The notes under the pieces: generated by a model
The model's input: only the letters and a program-made list of their open reading frames with translations
Database searches by the model: none
What the model was told of the DNA's origin: nothing
Position numbers and translations under genes: made by a program
DNA from: Alphaproteobacteria bacterium
GTDB taxonomy: Bacteria; Pseudomonadota; Alphaproteobacteria; Micavibrionales; Micavibrionaceae
Direction of reading: 5' to 3'
DNA length: 64,000 bases
NCBI GenBank assembly: GCA_021775995.1
Contig: JAJFGS010000003.1
Coordinates: 205,654 to 269,653, forward strand
Shown: in pieces, positions 18,249-26,287 of the stretch
Layout of the letters: every line of letters starts with the position of its first letter
Numbering within the stretch: the stretch's first letter is position 1

Positions 18249-19286
18249 ATGGATTTTAGTTTAAACCCTTATTTTGCAGGCTTCGGCCTTGTCGTGACTT
18301 TTGTTCTTTTTAGAATAGGGATTAAGTATGCATCCAATATTGGGTTGGTTGATAATCCCGGTGGCCGTAAAACCCATGAAGGGGCGATACCTCTCATCGG
18401 TGGTTTAATTATTATTCCTGTTTTTGCGGCGTTGGTTTATTCTTCGGGATTGCAGACACAAACATTTCTTGCGCCCTTATTGGGCGGCGTTATCTTGCTT
18501 TTGGGAATTGGCGCGCTGGATGATAAATTTCATATTCATCCATGGGCTCGTTTTATTATTCAAATATGGTTGGCTTGTTATGTGGTTATTTTTTGTGATG
18601 CCAATATTGGAAGTTTAGGAAACTTATTTGGCCTTGGCGATATTGAGATGAATGAATGGTTTGGAAAGATTTTTTCTGTTACCTGCCTAGTTCTGTTAAT
18701 GAATGCCATTAATATGCTGGATGGTATGGATGGGCTTGGCGGCGGCTTTATTGCTGTAGCTCTTGGTTGGTTGATGGTGGCTGCTTATATGACGGGGGCA
18801 ATGCTGCCTTTTTGGGCTATGATGTTTCTAATGGCTCCTATCCTTGTTTTTTTAATCTTTAATGCACGCTATCCAGGTCGTAAAAAAGCTAGCGTTTTTT
18901 TAGGTGATGCGGGGTCATTATCTTTGGCATTAATTGTTGGTTGGTTTGCGATACAGATGGCAAAGTCACCAGACCCAATGATGCCACCCGTGGTTATCAT
19001 TTGGATTATGACCGTTCCTATCATGGATACATTTGCCATTTTCTTTACAAGAAAAAGACAAGGACGTAGTCCGTTTGAGGCAGACCGTCTGCATGCTCAT
19101 TATAAAATCCAAGATAAAGGTATTGAACCCAAAATTGTAACACCGATTATACTCACCATTGCTGTTATGACAGGTGGCATAGGGTATTTAGGTATTCAAA
19201 TTGGTATACCAGAATATGTTTTGCTTTATAGCTGGTCAGCTATTTTACTGGGATACACCTATTACCGTATTAAGCTCGACTCTTAA
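18249..19286 (+). CDS. Undecaprenyl-phosphate sugar-1-phosphate transferase, WecA/MraY family
   Basis: This integral membrane enzyme of about 345 residues is expected to attach a sugar-1-phosphate, typically GlcNAc-1-P, to undecaprenyl phosphate and so start glycan assembly. The family motifs are RKTHEGAIPLIGGL near residue 40, the aspartate motif NAINMLDGMDGLGGG, and VFLGDAGSL. The ATG at 18249, giving MDFSLNPYF, is preferred over an upstream TTG at 18207 because it starts just after the pilin stop. About 10 transmembrane helices are expected. It could prime the polysaccharide made by the glycosyltransferases 10 kb upstream, which is inference. Confidence 0.88.
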   Translation: MDFSLNPYFAGFGLVVTFVLFRIGIKYASNIGLVDNPGGRKTHEGAIPLIGGLIIIPVFAALVYSSGLQTQTFLAPLLGGVILLLGIGALDDKFHIHPWARFIIQIWLACYVVIFCDANIGSLGNLFGLGDIEMNEWFGKIFSVTCLVLLMNAINMLDGMDGLGGGFIAVALGWLMVAAYMTGAMLPFWAMMFLMAPILVFLIFNARYPGRKKASVFLGDAGSLSLALIVGWFAIQMAKSPDPMMPPVVIIWIMTVPIMDTFAIFFTRKRQGRSPFEADRLHAHYKIQDKGIEPKIVTPIILTIAVMTGGIGYLGIQIGIPEYVLLYSWSAILLGYTYYRIKLDS

Positions 19287-19287
19287 T

Positions 19288-20562
19288 CTATTTATCCGTT
19301 GGAGTGAAACGTGCCATTACGGCGGTTGCAACAAGATCTCCTGTCACATTCAACGTGGTTCGGCACATATCTAAAATACGATCAACACCAAGAATAATAC
19401 CAATTCCTTCAGGAGGAACCCCTACACCGGATAAAATCGTTGCTAAAACAATAATGCCAACGCCAGGGGTTGCTGGCGTACCGATAGAGGCTCCAACCGT
19501 TGTCAGCATGAGTAAAAATATTTCACCATTGCTTAGATCAACACCAAAAATATTGCATAAAAACAAAGCAGCAGCAGCTTGATAGAGGGCTGTCCCATCC
19601 ATATTAATTGTTGCCCCCAGCGGAATAACAAAGCGCGATACTTTTTCATCAATATCTAAACGCTCTTCAGCTGCCTTTAATGTAAATGGTATTGTTGCGG
19701 CAGAGCTAGATGTTGAAAACGCAAAAATCTGTGCGTTACGAATAGCTTTTAAAAACGTAAAAATATTCCTTTTGGCAATAATGGATACAATCAAAAGATA
19801 GACAATAAACATGGCAAAAAGCCCTAAGAGGACGCTTAACATATAAGCACCAACGCCAGCCAGTGTGTCCAGCCCCATTTGAATGGTTACATTGGCAATA
19901 AGACCAAAAACGGCATAGGGAGCGAGGGCCATCGCCCATTCAATAACTTTCATAGTGGCGGCTTGTGCAAACTCACAAAGATCAGAAAAAGGTTTACCTG
20001 TTTTTTTAGGTAGTGTTAACATGATAATACCCAGAAGTATTGAGAAGATAACAATTTGAAGCATATTTTTTTCTAAACTGGCTTCGGTAAAATTGACGGG
20101 GATTACATTTTCAATGCGTTGTGGAATATTTAACTCATTAAAAATTGCAAATGGAATATCACTGGTCGCCATAATGTCATCGACAAATTTTGTATCAATA
20201 TATTGTGCAGGATTTACAGCCTGAATAATAAACACGCCTATACTGATAGAAATAAAAGTTGTCATCACAAAATAAGGAACAAGTTTTGCGCCCATGGTTT
20301 TTAGAAAATGTAAACTACCACTATCAATAACACCTAAAACGATAGAGCTGATGACCAAGGGAATAACAACCATTTTTAGAAGTCCTAAAAAAATAATACC
20401 AGGCAGGGCAATCCATTCACCCAATGTTGTTGCCGTAATATCATCAACTACAGCCATACCAGTTGGGGATAAGATTAGCCCAAGAGTGATTCCAAGCCCC
20501 ATGCCGAGCAAAATTTTCCACCATAATGTTTTATCTGTCTTCGGTATGTTGTGGGTAGGCAT
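19288..20562 (-). CDS. Dicarboxylate/amino acid:cation symporter (SDF/DAACS family)
   Basis: This 424-residue inner-membrane symporter couples uptake of dicarboxylates or acidic amino acids to Na+ or H+. Family marks are the serine-rich re-entrant loop FSTSSSAATIPFTL, the NMDGTALY motif, TPGVG and the final DRILDMCRTTLNVTGD. Eight transmembrane helices are expected, and the length is normal. The stop is 1 base from the convergent WecA-like gene, so the two genes meet end to end. Glutamate/aspartate versus C4-dicarboxylate specificity cannot be told apart by eye. Confidence 0.92.
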   Translation of the reverse strand: MPTHNIPKTDKTLWWKILLGMGLGITLGLILSPTGMAVVDDITATTLGEWIALPGIIFLGLLKMVVIPLVISSIVLGVIDSGSLHFLKTMGAKLVPYFVMTTFISISIGVFIIQAVNPAQYIDTKFVDDIMATSDIPFAIFNELNIPQRIENVIPVNFTEASLEKNMLQIVIFSILLGIIMLTLPKKTGKPFSDLCEFAQAATMKVIEWAMALAPYAVFGLIANVTIQMGLDTLAGVGAYMLSVLLGLFAMFIVYLLIVSIIAKRNIFTFLKAIRNAQIFAFSTSSSAATIPFTLKAAEERLDIDEKVSRFVIPLGATINMDGTALYQAAAALFLCNIFGVDLSNGEIFLLMLTTVGASIGTPATPGVGIIVLATILSGVGVPPEGIGIILGVDRILDMCRTTLNVTGDLVATAVMARFTPTDK

Positions 20563-20712
20563 TTTAATTTCTCTTTTTCTTGTTAGTATTTTTTGTTTAT
20601 TATCAGTAAGTTAAAAATAATCTGTTACTTTTCTTACATAAAATCGAATGTTTTGGTACGTTCAAGCGTATAACAAGTATAAATAATAACAACAAAAGAA
20701 GGATATTCCACA

Positions 20713-21051
20713 ATGAAAAAGATTCTACTATTGGCAGCAGCCGGATTAATTTTCCAAGTAACGCCCGTTTTAGCCGAGCATCATGAAGGTGATGGTGGTC
20801 ACGATAGGAAAAATCAGATGTTTGAAAAACATGATACCAATGGTGATGGTATGATTTCTGAAGCTGAATTTTTAGAGCATGCTAAAAAGAAATTCGGTGA
20901 AAAAGACTCAAATGGTGATGGTTCTATTTCTAAAGATGAAGCAAAGGCTGCTCATGATGCTAAGCGTGAGAAAAGAAAAGAGATGAGAGATCAGTGGAAA
21001 GAAAAACGCCAAGATAGAATGGAAAAAGGTTCTTCTGAGCTGCCTGAATAA
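20713..21051 (+). CDS. Periplasmic EF-hand calcium-binding protein
   Basis: This 112-residue exported protein has a signal peptide at residues 1-21 (cleavage after PVLA). Two canonical EF-hand loops follow, DTNGDGMISEAE at 41-52 and DSNGDGSISKDE at 65-76, each with Asp at positions 1 and 5 and Glu at 12. The C-terminal 35 residues are a highly charged Lys/Arg/Glu helix. Histidines after the signal (EHHEGDGGHD) may add metal binding. A clear AGAAGGA ribosome site precedes it. It lies 25 bases before an ECF sigma gene and probably belongs to the same metal-response unit. Confidence 0.85.
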   Translation: MKKILLLAAAGLIFQVTPVLAEHHEGDGGHDRKNQMFEKHDTNGDGMISEAEFLEHAKKKFGEKDSNGDGSISKDEAKAAHDAKREKRKEMRDQWKEKRQDRMEKGSSELPE

Positions 21052-21076
21052 GGGAAATGTTCCTAAAAAATAATCA

Positions 21077-21673
21077 GTGACAGATAAATTGCAAAATTTA
21101 GATGATGAAAGCCTGATGGGACATGTGAAGCAGCATGACCATCAGGCTTTTTCAATTCTTGTCGAGCGGCACAGTGAAAAATTTTATGCGAGTAGTTATC
21201 GTATTGTCACGAATAAACAAGAGGCTGAGGATGTTGTGCAGGATGCTTTTTTAAAATTATGGGATAGACCCGAAATGTGGAAAGCTGGTCATTCGGCTAA
21301 GTTTACGAGCTGGTTTTATAAGATAGTGATGAATATGTCACTGGATAGATATAGGAAATTTAAGAACATTCAGGCTTTAGGAGATAAGGAGCAATATTTG
21401 AAAACGGCTGCAGAGCAGCATAATAGTTTGCAAAAAGATGATGAGCAGGTTGCTTTGGATCAAGCATTGAAGGTTTTGCCAGAAAAACAATTGCAGGCAT
21501 TAAACTTATGTTTTTATGAAGAAATGAGCCGTAAAGAAGCCGCAACTATAATGAATGTGAGTGTGAAGGCCTTAGAATCATTATTAATGCGTGCAAAAGA
21601 GGGATTGAGAAATGACTTATATAGGCAGGGATTTATAGAAGAAGAAAAAATAAAAAAAGGACAAATAATATGA
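21077..21673 (+). CDS. ECF-type RNA polymerase sigma factor (CnrH-like context)
   Basis: This 198-residue sigma-70 family factor of group IV contains only regions 2 and 4. Region 2 covers about residues 25-95, with AEDVVQDAFLKLW and the DNA-melting helix FTSWFYKIVMNMSLDRYRK. Region 4 covers about 128-180, with a helix-turn-helix at MSRKEAATIMNVSVKALESL. It starts with GTG. The downstream small membrane protein overlaps by 4 bases, and a periplasmic metal-sensor-like protein follows. That is the order and size pattern of the CnrH, CnrY and CnrX genes (order differs in Cupriavidus). It is likely released when the sensor detects metal or envelope stress. Confidence 0.88.
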   Translation: MTDKLQNLDDESLMGHVKQHDHQAFSILVERHSEKFYASSYRIVTNKQEAEDVVQDAFLKLWDRPEMWKAGHSAKFTSWFYKIVMNMSLDRYRKFKNIQALGDKEQYLKTAAEQHNSLQKDDEQVALDQALKVLPEKQLQALNLCFYEEMSRKEAATIMNVSVKALESLLMRAKEGLRNDLYRQGFIEEEKIKKGQII

Positions 21674-21972
21674 ACATGGATAATAAATTAGATGATCTTT
21701 TAATAAAGAGGGTAATACCAGATCCATCAAGTAATCTTGCCAATCGTATAAACGCGATGGCAGAAGAGGCGTTAATAAAAAAACGGAATAATGTAAACAA
21801 CTTGTCATTAAGTGAATTGGTTTTAAGAATGTTTATCATTCCCAAACCTGCGTATGTCACAGCATTTTGTTTAGCTTTCGGTCTTACGCTGGGGTTATAT
21901 GGTGTAAGTAGTGATATAACAACACAGGATTGGTTTTCATTCTTAAGTGTACAGCAAGAGGAGTGGTTATAA
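21670..21972 (+). CDS. Small single-pass membrane protein, probable anti-sigma factor
   Basis: This 100-residue protein has a cytosolic N-terminal half with amphipathic helices (NLANRINAMAEEALIKKRNN). A single transmembrane helix at about residues 61-79 (AFCLAFGLTLGLYGV) and a short periplasmic tail ending QQEEWL follow. The start overlaps the sigma gene by 4 bases (ATGA). Size and topology match CnrY-type anti-sigma factors (about 95 residues), though no sequence motif is diagnostic. It would hold the sigma factor at the membrane until the periplasmic partner changes state. The role is inferred from context. Confidence 0.65.
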   Translation: MNMDNKLDDLLIKRVIPDPSSNLANRINAMAEEALIKKRNNVNNLSLSELVLRMFIIPKPAYVTAFCLAFGLTLGLYGVSSDITTQDWFSFLSVQQEEWL

Positions 21973-21974
21973 AC

Positions 21975-22436
21975 ATGTCAAAGAAGATAAAAATAATTTT
22001 TACATTGTCGTTTCTGCTTAATATTATTTTGGTAGGAATATTGTTGGGTGGGTCTTATAAAATGCAGAAAAAGCATCACTCTTTTCCAAAGGATCCGCAT
22101 ATCCAAGAAGTTATGAAGAGTAATATGAAGAAAAATAAGGTTCATATGGTCGAGAATTTTAAGAAAATACGCGGCTATAGAGATGAGCTAAAATCTATCA
22201 TAATTGCAGAAGATTTTAATCAAGAGGCTTTTGAAGTAAAAATGAGCCAAATACTCGCCGTAAAAAATGTGATTTCTGGGCGTAAAGTTCAAACGCTTGG
22301 TAACACATTATCTGAGTTATCGTTAGAAGAGCGCAAAGAGTTTTCAGGCTTTGTTTTGAGTCGTTTGACGGACAAGCACCATGGAAAGAGAAATCGACGT
22401 AACCATATGAATAAAAAGGAGAAATCAGAAGATTAA
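21975..22436 (+). CDS. Periplasmic heavy-metal-sensor-like protein (CnrX/Spy-type)
   Basis: This protein of about 153 residues has an N-terminal membrane anchor (FTLSFLLNIILVGILLGGS) and a periplasmic all-helical domain. Its pattern, KIRGYRDELKSIIIAEDFN then NTLSELSLEERKEFSGFVLS, matches the CnrX/metal-resistance and Spy-like families. His- and Met-bearing stretches at both ends (KKHHSF; DKHHGKRNRRNHMNK) could bind metal. The ATG at 21975 is preferred to an upstream in-frame start at 21930 because it lies just past the previous stop. It is probably the signal receiver of the sigma/anti-sigma pair. Confidence 0.7.
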   Translation: MSKKIKIIFTLSFLLNIILVGILLGGSYKMQKKHHSFPKDPHIQEVMKSNMKKNKVHMVENFKKIRGYRDELKSIIIAEDFNQEAFEVKMSQILAVKNVISGRKVQTLGNTLSELSLEERKEFSGFVLSRLTDKHHGKRNRRNHMNKKEKSED

Positions 22437-22465
22437 CGCATGTTTTTGATGTTCTCGTAGTAATC

Positions 22466-22490
22466 AAGGTATAATAAGACATAATACCTT
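22466..22490 (+). terminator. Weak stem-loop after the ECF sigma operon
   Basis: AAGGTAT (22466-22472) pairs perfectly with ATACCTT (22484-22490) around an 11-base loop. Only a short T stretch follows, so termination may be weak. Confidence 0.3.
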
Positions 22491-22512
22491 TTAAAAAAAT
22501 GAGGATGTTAAA

Positions 22513-22905
22513 ATGAGTTTTGGTAGAGGTAGTAAAGGCAATGAGTACACTGGACCAACAGAATCTAAAACCGCCAAAGTCACAAATATAAAACCTTCGA
22601 CAGAGCGCGGTAAAAAAAGAATTTCTGTTGTCGAAAAAACAGGAAGTCGTAAGGCTTTTACTGTTGATATCGATATTGATAAGGCTAGGGGTCTTTCACG
22701 CAAAGAATTATATAATTTTGAGCTTTACGAAAAAGATGAAAATAATCAAAAATATGGTGGTATGCAAAGACGCGATACTAAAAAAATGAAAACATATATG
22801 TGTGATGAGACCCCTGAAAAGCACACAGGTGGTAGTAAATCACAATTTAAAAGTTTTGGTGATAATAAGCCAGGTTCTGGTTCAGCTGGACGAGATAAAT
22901 TTTAA
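22513..22905 (+). CDS. Hypothetical basic protein of 130 residues
   Basis: The family of this gene is not recognised. The product is hydrophilic, with no signal peptide or membrane segment, and rich in Gly, Lys and Ser. The ends look disordered (MSFGRGSKGNEYTGPTESK; GSGSAGRDKF). The middle (KAFTVDIDIDKARGLSRKEL, then YNFELYEKDENNQKYGGMQR) looks ordered. A GAGGATG purine run precedes the ATG. The gene is followed by a stem-loop terminator that lies in the end of the convergent trhO gene. Confidence 0.65.
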   Translation: MSFGRGSKGNEYTGPTESKTAKVTNIKPSTERGKKRISVVEKTGSRKAFTVDIDIDKARGLSRKELYNFELYEKDENNQKYGGMQRRDTKKMKTYMCDETPEKHTGGSKSQFKSFGDNKPGSGSAGRDKF

Positions 22906-22923
22906 AATAATCATTAAATAATT

Positions 22924-23862
22924 TTAACAATCGCCGGGGATTTGTTCCCCCGGTATTTTTTCACCTACTTTTTTCATTTGCTCATGGCGCATTCTAAATG
23001 CATGCGCTTTTTCTTCAGTCAGTGTCTCAATACAATGTGGGCAGGACACACCTTTTTCGTATGATGTGTTTTCTACATCTTTAGGGCTTAATGGGAAACG
23101 GCAACCATAGCAGATTTGGTACGGTGCTTCTTCTAGGTCTTGGCCTACGGCAACACGACGATCAAAGACGAAACAATCGCCATTCCATTTGCTGTCTTTA
23201 GCAGAAATTTCTTCGAGGTACTTTAAGATACCGCCTTGTAGATGGTAAACTTCTTCAAATCCATGTGCCAACATATAGCTGGAAGCTTTTTCACAACGAA
23301 TGCCGCCCGTGCAAAACATGGCGACTTTCTTTTGTTTTTTTGGATCCATATTATTGGATACATAATCTTTAAATTCAGTGAAGGTTTCTATCTTAGGATC
23401 AATTGCGCCTTCAAAAATACCAACAGCCGTCTCATAAGTGTTACGCGTATCAATAAGGGTTACGTCAGGATCACTAATGAGATCGTTCCAATCTTTTGGT
23501 TTCACGTATGCGCCAACTTGTTTATTAGGGTCAGCTTCGGGTGCTTTCAGGGTCACTATTTCTTTTTTCAGGCGTACCTTAATGCGGCGAAAAGGTTTTT
23601 CTTCTGCAGATGAATATTTTAATTCACCTTGTTTAACACCAGCAATACCATCCAGAAAATCAATGATGTTCTTAATGGCTTGCCCTTGCCCTGCAATGGT
23701 GCCATTAATCCCTTCGGGAGCAATTAATAATGTACCGCAAATATCATTGTCATCGCATACAGCGCGGATACGCTTTTGCAGAACAGGTAAGTCCTCAAGC
23801 GTAACGAAGCGGTAAAGTGCTGCGACTGTCCATTCTTGATGATTTTTAGTTTCTTGTTCCAT
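22924..23862 (-). CDS. trhO: tRNA uridine(34) hydroxylase, rhodanese-domain protein
   Basis: TrhO (YceA) hydroxylates uridine 34 of certain tRNAs. The 312-residue protein has an N-terminal acylphosphatase-like domain with the family signature IAPEGINGTIAG (47-58). A rhodanese domain follows, with IDTRN at 137-141 and the catalytic loop CTGGIRCEK starting at Cys184. The C-terminal zinc-like region has CYGCRFPL and CPHC. The length is normal for the proteobacterial family. It is a single gene, convergent with the upstream small hypothetical gene and 58 bases from oxyR. Confidence 0.93.
   Translation of the reverse strand: MEQETKNHQEWTVAALYRFVTLEDLPVLQKRIRAVCDDNDICGTLLIAPEGINGTIAGQGQAIKNIIDFLDGIAGVKQGELKYSSAEEKPFRRIKVRLKKEIVTLKAPEADPNKQVGAYVKPKDWNDLISDPDVTLIDTRNTYETAVGIFEGAIDPKIETFTEFKDYVSNNMDPKKQKKVAMFCTGGIRCEKASSYMLAHGFEEVYHLQGGILKYLEEISAKDSKWNGDCFVFDRRVAVGQDLEEAPYQICYGCRFPLSPKDVENTSYEKGVSCPHCIETLTEEKAHAFRMRHEQMKKVGEKIPGEQIPGDC
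22934..22961 (+). terminator. Rho-independent terminator inside the 3' end of trhO
   Basis: CCGGGG (22934-22939) pairs with CCCCGG (22948-22953) and is followed by TATTTTTT on the plus strand. It would stop transcription of the 22513-22905 gene, while its bases also encode the last codons of trhO. Confidence 0.6.
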
Positions 23863-23920
23863 GCGGGTTTTATACTGATTTTGCTTAAAAACTTCAATGA
23901 AAATTCAGCTATTAAAATAA

Positions 23921-24820
23921 CTAGGCTGTTAAAATAGCTTTTAGCGCCTTGTTAACAGCGTCGATATTAGCCTTTTTATAGGTTTTATCCTGCCAGACAA
24001 GACCAATTTGGCGGCTGGGAACTGGTTTTTGAAAACTATGAATATCAATATTTTTAGGGATAATTCCCTGATTAATGACCATTTCAGGGAGTAGGGTAAT
24101 ACCATATCCCTGACCAACCATATGGAGCAAGGTATGTAGGCTGGTGGCTTTTAAAGGTTGTTCGCCGGCATCATCAGCTTTTTTACAGGCTGATAAAATA
24201 TGGTCACGTAAACAATGCCCATCTTGAAGTAGCAATAAATTATGATTGTCTATGTCGCTTGTTGTTAAGCTTTCATTTTTTTTAAATGTTTTTGTAGGTG
24301 AAGCGCACAAAAAACTTTCTTCAAATAACTTTATAGATTTAAATTTTTTGGTATCAAAAGGCAGAGCCATTAAAGCAATATCAATTTTATTGTTTTCTAG
24401 ATTCTCAATCAAGACATGACTCATATCTTCAATGATTTGAAAATTCATTTTAGTAAATTTTTTCTGTAAGGGGGGGAGTAGGCTAGGCAATAAATAAGGG
24501 GCAATGGTTGGAATAATACCAAGGCGTATGGTGCCTGATAATGGTTCTTGCATTTGTTTTGCCGTTTCCATCATGTTTTCCAATTCAGGCATGATGCGTT
24601 TGGTTGTCTCAATGACTTGGTTTCCAAACGAAGTAAAAATTACGGTTTTACGCTTTGCTCGATCTAAAACTTTGGCTCCAAGCAAATTCTCCATCTCAAC
24701 AATGGCCTGACTTAATGTTGGTTGTGTTACGTTGCAGGTAACGGCAGCACGGCCAAAATTCTTTGTTTCGTGCAGAGCCATTAAATATTGCAGTTGCCTG
24801 AGTGTGGGTAAATTAAGCAT
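23921..24820 (-). CDS. oxyR: Hydrogen-peroxide sensor and LysR-type regulator OxyR
   Basis: This 299-residue LysR regulator has an N-terminal winged helix-turn-helix (LRQLQYLMALHETKNFGRAA then QPTLSQAIVEMENLLGAKVL). Its effector domain carries the OxyR redox pair Cys203 and Cys212 in GHCLRDHILSAC. That spacing of nine residues is the same as Cys199/Cys208 in E. coli. Peroxide oxidises this pair and converts the protein to an activator. It is divergent from ahpC, its classic target, with a candidate OxyR site between them. Confidence 0.94.
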   Translation of the reverse strand: MLNLPTLRQLQYLMALHETKNFGRAAVTCNVTQPTLSQAIVEMENLLGAKVLDRAKRKTVIFTSFGNQVIETTKRIMPELENMMETAKQMQEPLSGTIRLGIIPTIAPYLLPSLLPPLQKKFTKMNFQIIEDMSHVLIENLENNKIDIALMALPFDTKKFKSIKLFEESFLCASPTKTFKKNESLTTSDIDNHNLLLLQDGHCLRDHILSACKKADDAGEQPLKATSLHTLLHMVGQGYGITLLPEMVINQGIIPKNIDIHSFQKPVPSRQIGLVWQDKTYKKANIDAVNKALKAILTA

Positions 24821-24854
24821 ATATAGAATATTCCATAGTATAAAATAATTATCA

Positions 24855-24869
24855 ATAGATTTTTCCTAT
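24855..24869. promoter_or_regulatory. Candidate OxyR half-operator
   Basis: The intergenic space between oxyR and ahpC contains ATAG-N7-CTAT exactly, one dimer half of the known OxyR consensus (four such quarter-sites at 11-base spacing). The flanking quarter-sites are poor (AATA, TTAA, CAAT). The position between divergent OxyR and AhpC genes supports it. Confidence 0.45.
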
Positions 24870-24976
24870 TAATAATTTAAAGAATATCAATTGGATTTAT
24901 AGAGAAGACTTCCGCTATTGTATCCATGTAATCAATATAACCAATCAATCAAAAGAGATTTAAGAAGGAGATTAAT

Positions 24977-25564
24977 ATGCTTGGAATAGGCGATAAATTA
25001 CCAGAGTTTTCAGTCATGGGCGTTAAACCTGGCTTCATGATGCATGAAGAAAATGGAAAGAGTGCATTTGAAGAAATTACACAAGATAGTTTTGAGGGTA
25101 AATGGAAGGTTGTTTTCTATTATCCAAAAGATTTTACATTTGTATGCCCTACAGAAATTGTTGAATTTGCAAAATTAAATGATGAATTTGCAGACCGTGA
25201 CACAATTGTTTTGGGTGGTAGTACAGATAATGAGTTTTGTAAGTTAGCTTGGCGTCGCGAACACCAAGATTTAGCAAAACTTAATCAATGGAGTTTTGCA
25301 GATACAACAGGTCAACTACTTGATGGTCTTGGTGTGCGTGATAAAGAAGCTGGTGTTGCCCTTCGTGCCACATTCATTGTTGACCCACATAATGTTATTC
25401 AACAAGTATCAGTAAACAGCTTAAACGTAGGGCGGAATCCAAAAGAAATTTTACGCCTTGTCGATGCTTTACAAAGTGATGAACTATGCCCATGTAATCG
25501 TCCAGTTGGTGGCGATACGATTGACCCCAGTTCGGTTGCGAATGATATGGCAAAAGCCGCTTAA
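24977..25564 (+). CDS. ahpC: Alkyl hydroperoxide reductase subunit C (2-Cys peroxiredoxin)
   Basis: This 195-residue peroxiredoxin reduces hydrogen peroxide and organic hydroperoxides. The peroxidatic Cys57 is in FTFVCPTE. The C-terminal CPCN (Cys171, Cys173) supplies the resolving cysteine in the style of actinobacterial and alphaproteobacterial AhpC that work with AhpD. An AGAAGGAG ribosome site precedes the ATG. ahpD follows 70 bases downstream, so electrons probably come through AhpD rather than AhpF. Expression is likely induced by OxyR. Confidence 0.95.
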   Translation: MLGIGDKLPEFSVMGVKPGFMMHEENGKSAFEEITQDSFEGKWKVVFYYPKDFTFVCPTEIVEFAKLNDEFADRDTIVLGGSTDNEFCKLAWRREHQDLAKLNQWSFADTTGQLLDGLGVRDKEAGVALRATFIVDPHNVIQQVSVNSLNVGRNPKEILRLVDALQSDELCPCNRPVGGDTIDPSSVANDMAKAA

Positions 25565-25634
25565 TTGAATTTTAGGGGAAAGTGGTTTGAATCATGATCT
25601 CTTTCCTCATAAAATAAGTAATAGGGAGATAAAA

Positions 25635-26192
25635 ATGAGTATAGAAAATATTAAAAGTGCGATACCTGATTACGCGAAAGATATTAAATTAAATATATCT
25701 TCGCTGGCGAATGATGAAACCCTTAATGAACAACAATTATGGGGTACATTTTTAGCAAGCGCACTTGCGGGGCGTAATAAATTTGTCATTGCGCAAGTGT
25801 CTGCCGAAGCTGCACAACATTTATCACCTGAAGCGATGGAAGCCTCTAAAGCTGCCGCTTCTATAATGGCGATGAATAATGTGTATTACCGTTTTGTGCA
25901 TTTGGCATCAAATAAAGAATACCAAACCATGCAGGCGAAACTTCGTATGAATGTTATTGGCAATCCAGGCATTGATAAAATAGATTTTGAGCTATGGTCG
26001 TTGGCTGTATCTGCAATCAATGCGTGCGGTATGTGCATCGATTCTCATGAAAAGCAACTCTTACAACATGGTGTGACAAAAGACCAAGTGCAAACGGCTG
26101 TGCGTATTGCATCAGTTATTCATGCGGCAAGTGCTATTTTAGATGGCGAAGTTGCGATGGGCAACGAACAAGCAATGAGTCAAGCTGCTTAA
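25635..26192 (+). CDS. ahpD: Alkylhydroperoxidase AhpD
   Basis: AhpD is the CxxC adaptor that reduces AhpC. The protein has about 185 residues and carries the active-site motif [10 protein letters not shown] with Cys131, Cys134 and His138, in an all-helical fold. The ATG at 25635, preceded by GGGAGA, is chosen over an in-frame codon at 25587, which would add 16 residues lacking family similarity. It lies in the ahpC operon and ends before a stem-loop terminator. Confidence 0.93.
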   Translation: MSIENIKSAIPDYAKDIKLNISSLANDETLNEQQLWGTFLASALAGRNKFVIAQVSAEAAQHLSPEAMEASKAAASIMAMNNVYYRFVHLASNKEYQTMQAKLRMNVIGNPGIDKIDFELWSLAVSAINACGMCIDSHEKQLLQHGVTKDQVQTAVRIASVIHAASAILDGEVAMGNEQAMSQAA

Positions 26193-26219
26193 TTATAAAC
26201 TTGATATAACCTTTTAAGG

Positions 26220-26247
26220 AACCACAATTTACGTTGCGGTTTTTTTT
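26220..26247 (+). terminator. Rho-independent terminator after ahpCD
   Basis: AACCACAA (26220-26227) pairs with TTGCGGTT (26234-26241) with one mismatch around a 6-base loop, followed by a run of eight T. Confidence 0.6.
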
Positions 26248-26287
26248 ATGTTTTGTTTTTTTGTAGAAATTACTGTATTTTTTATAA

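Noticed and set aside
23242..23815. Two plus-strand frames of about 125 codons over trhO
   Set aside because: They lie antisense to the conserved rhodanese protein and have low-quality composition.
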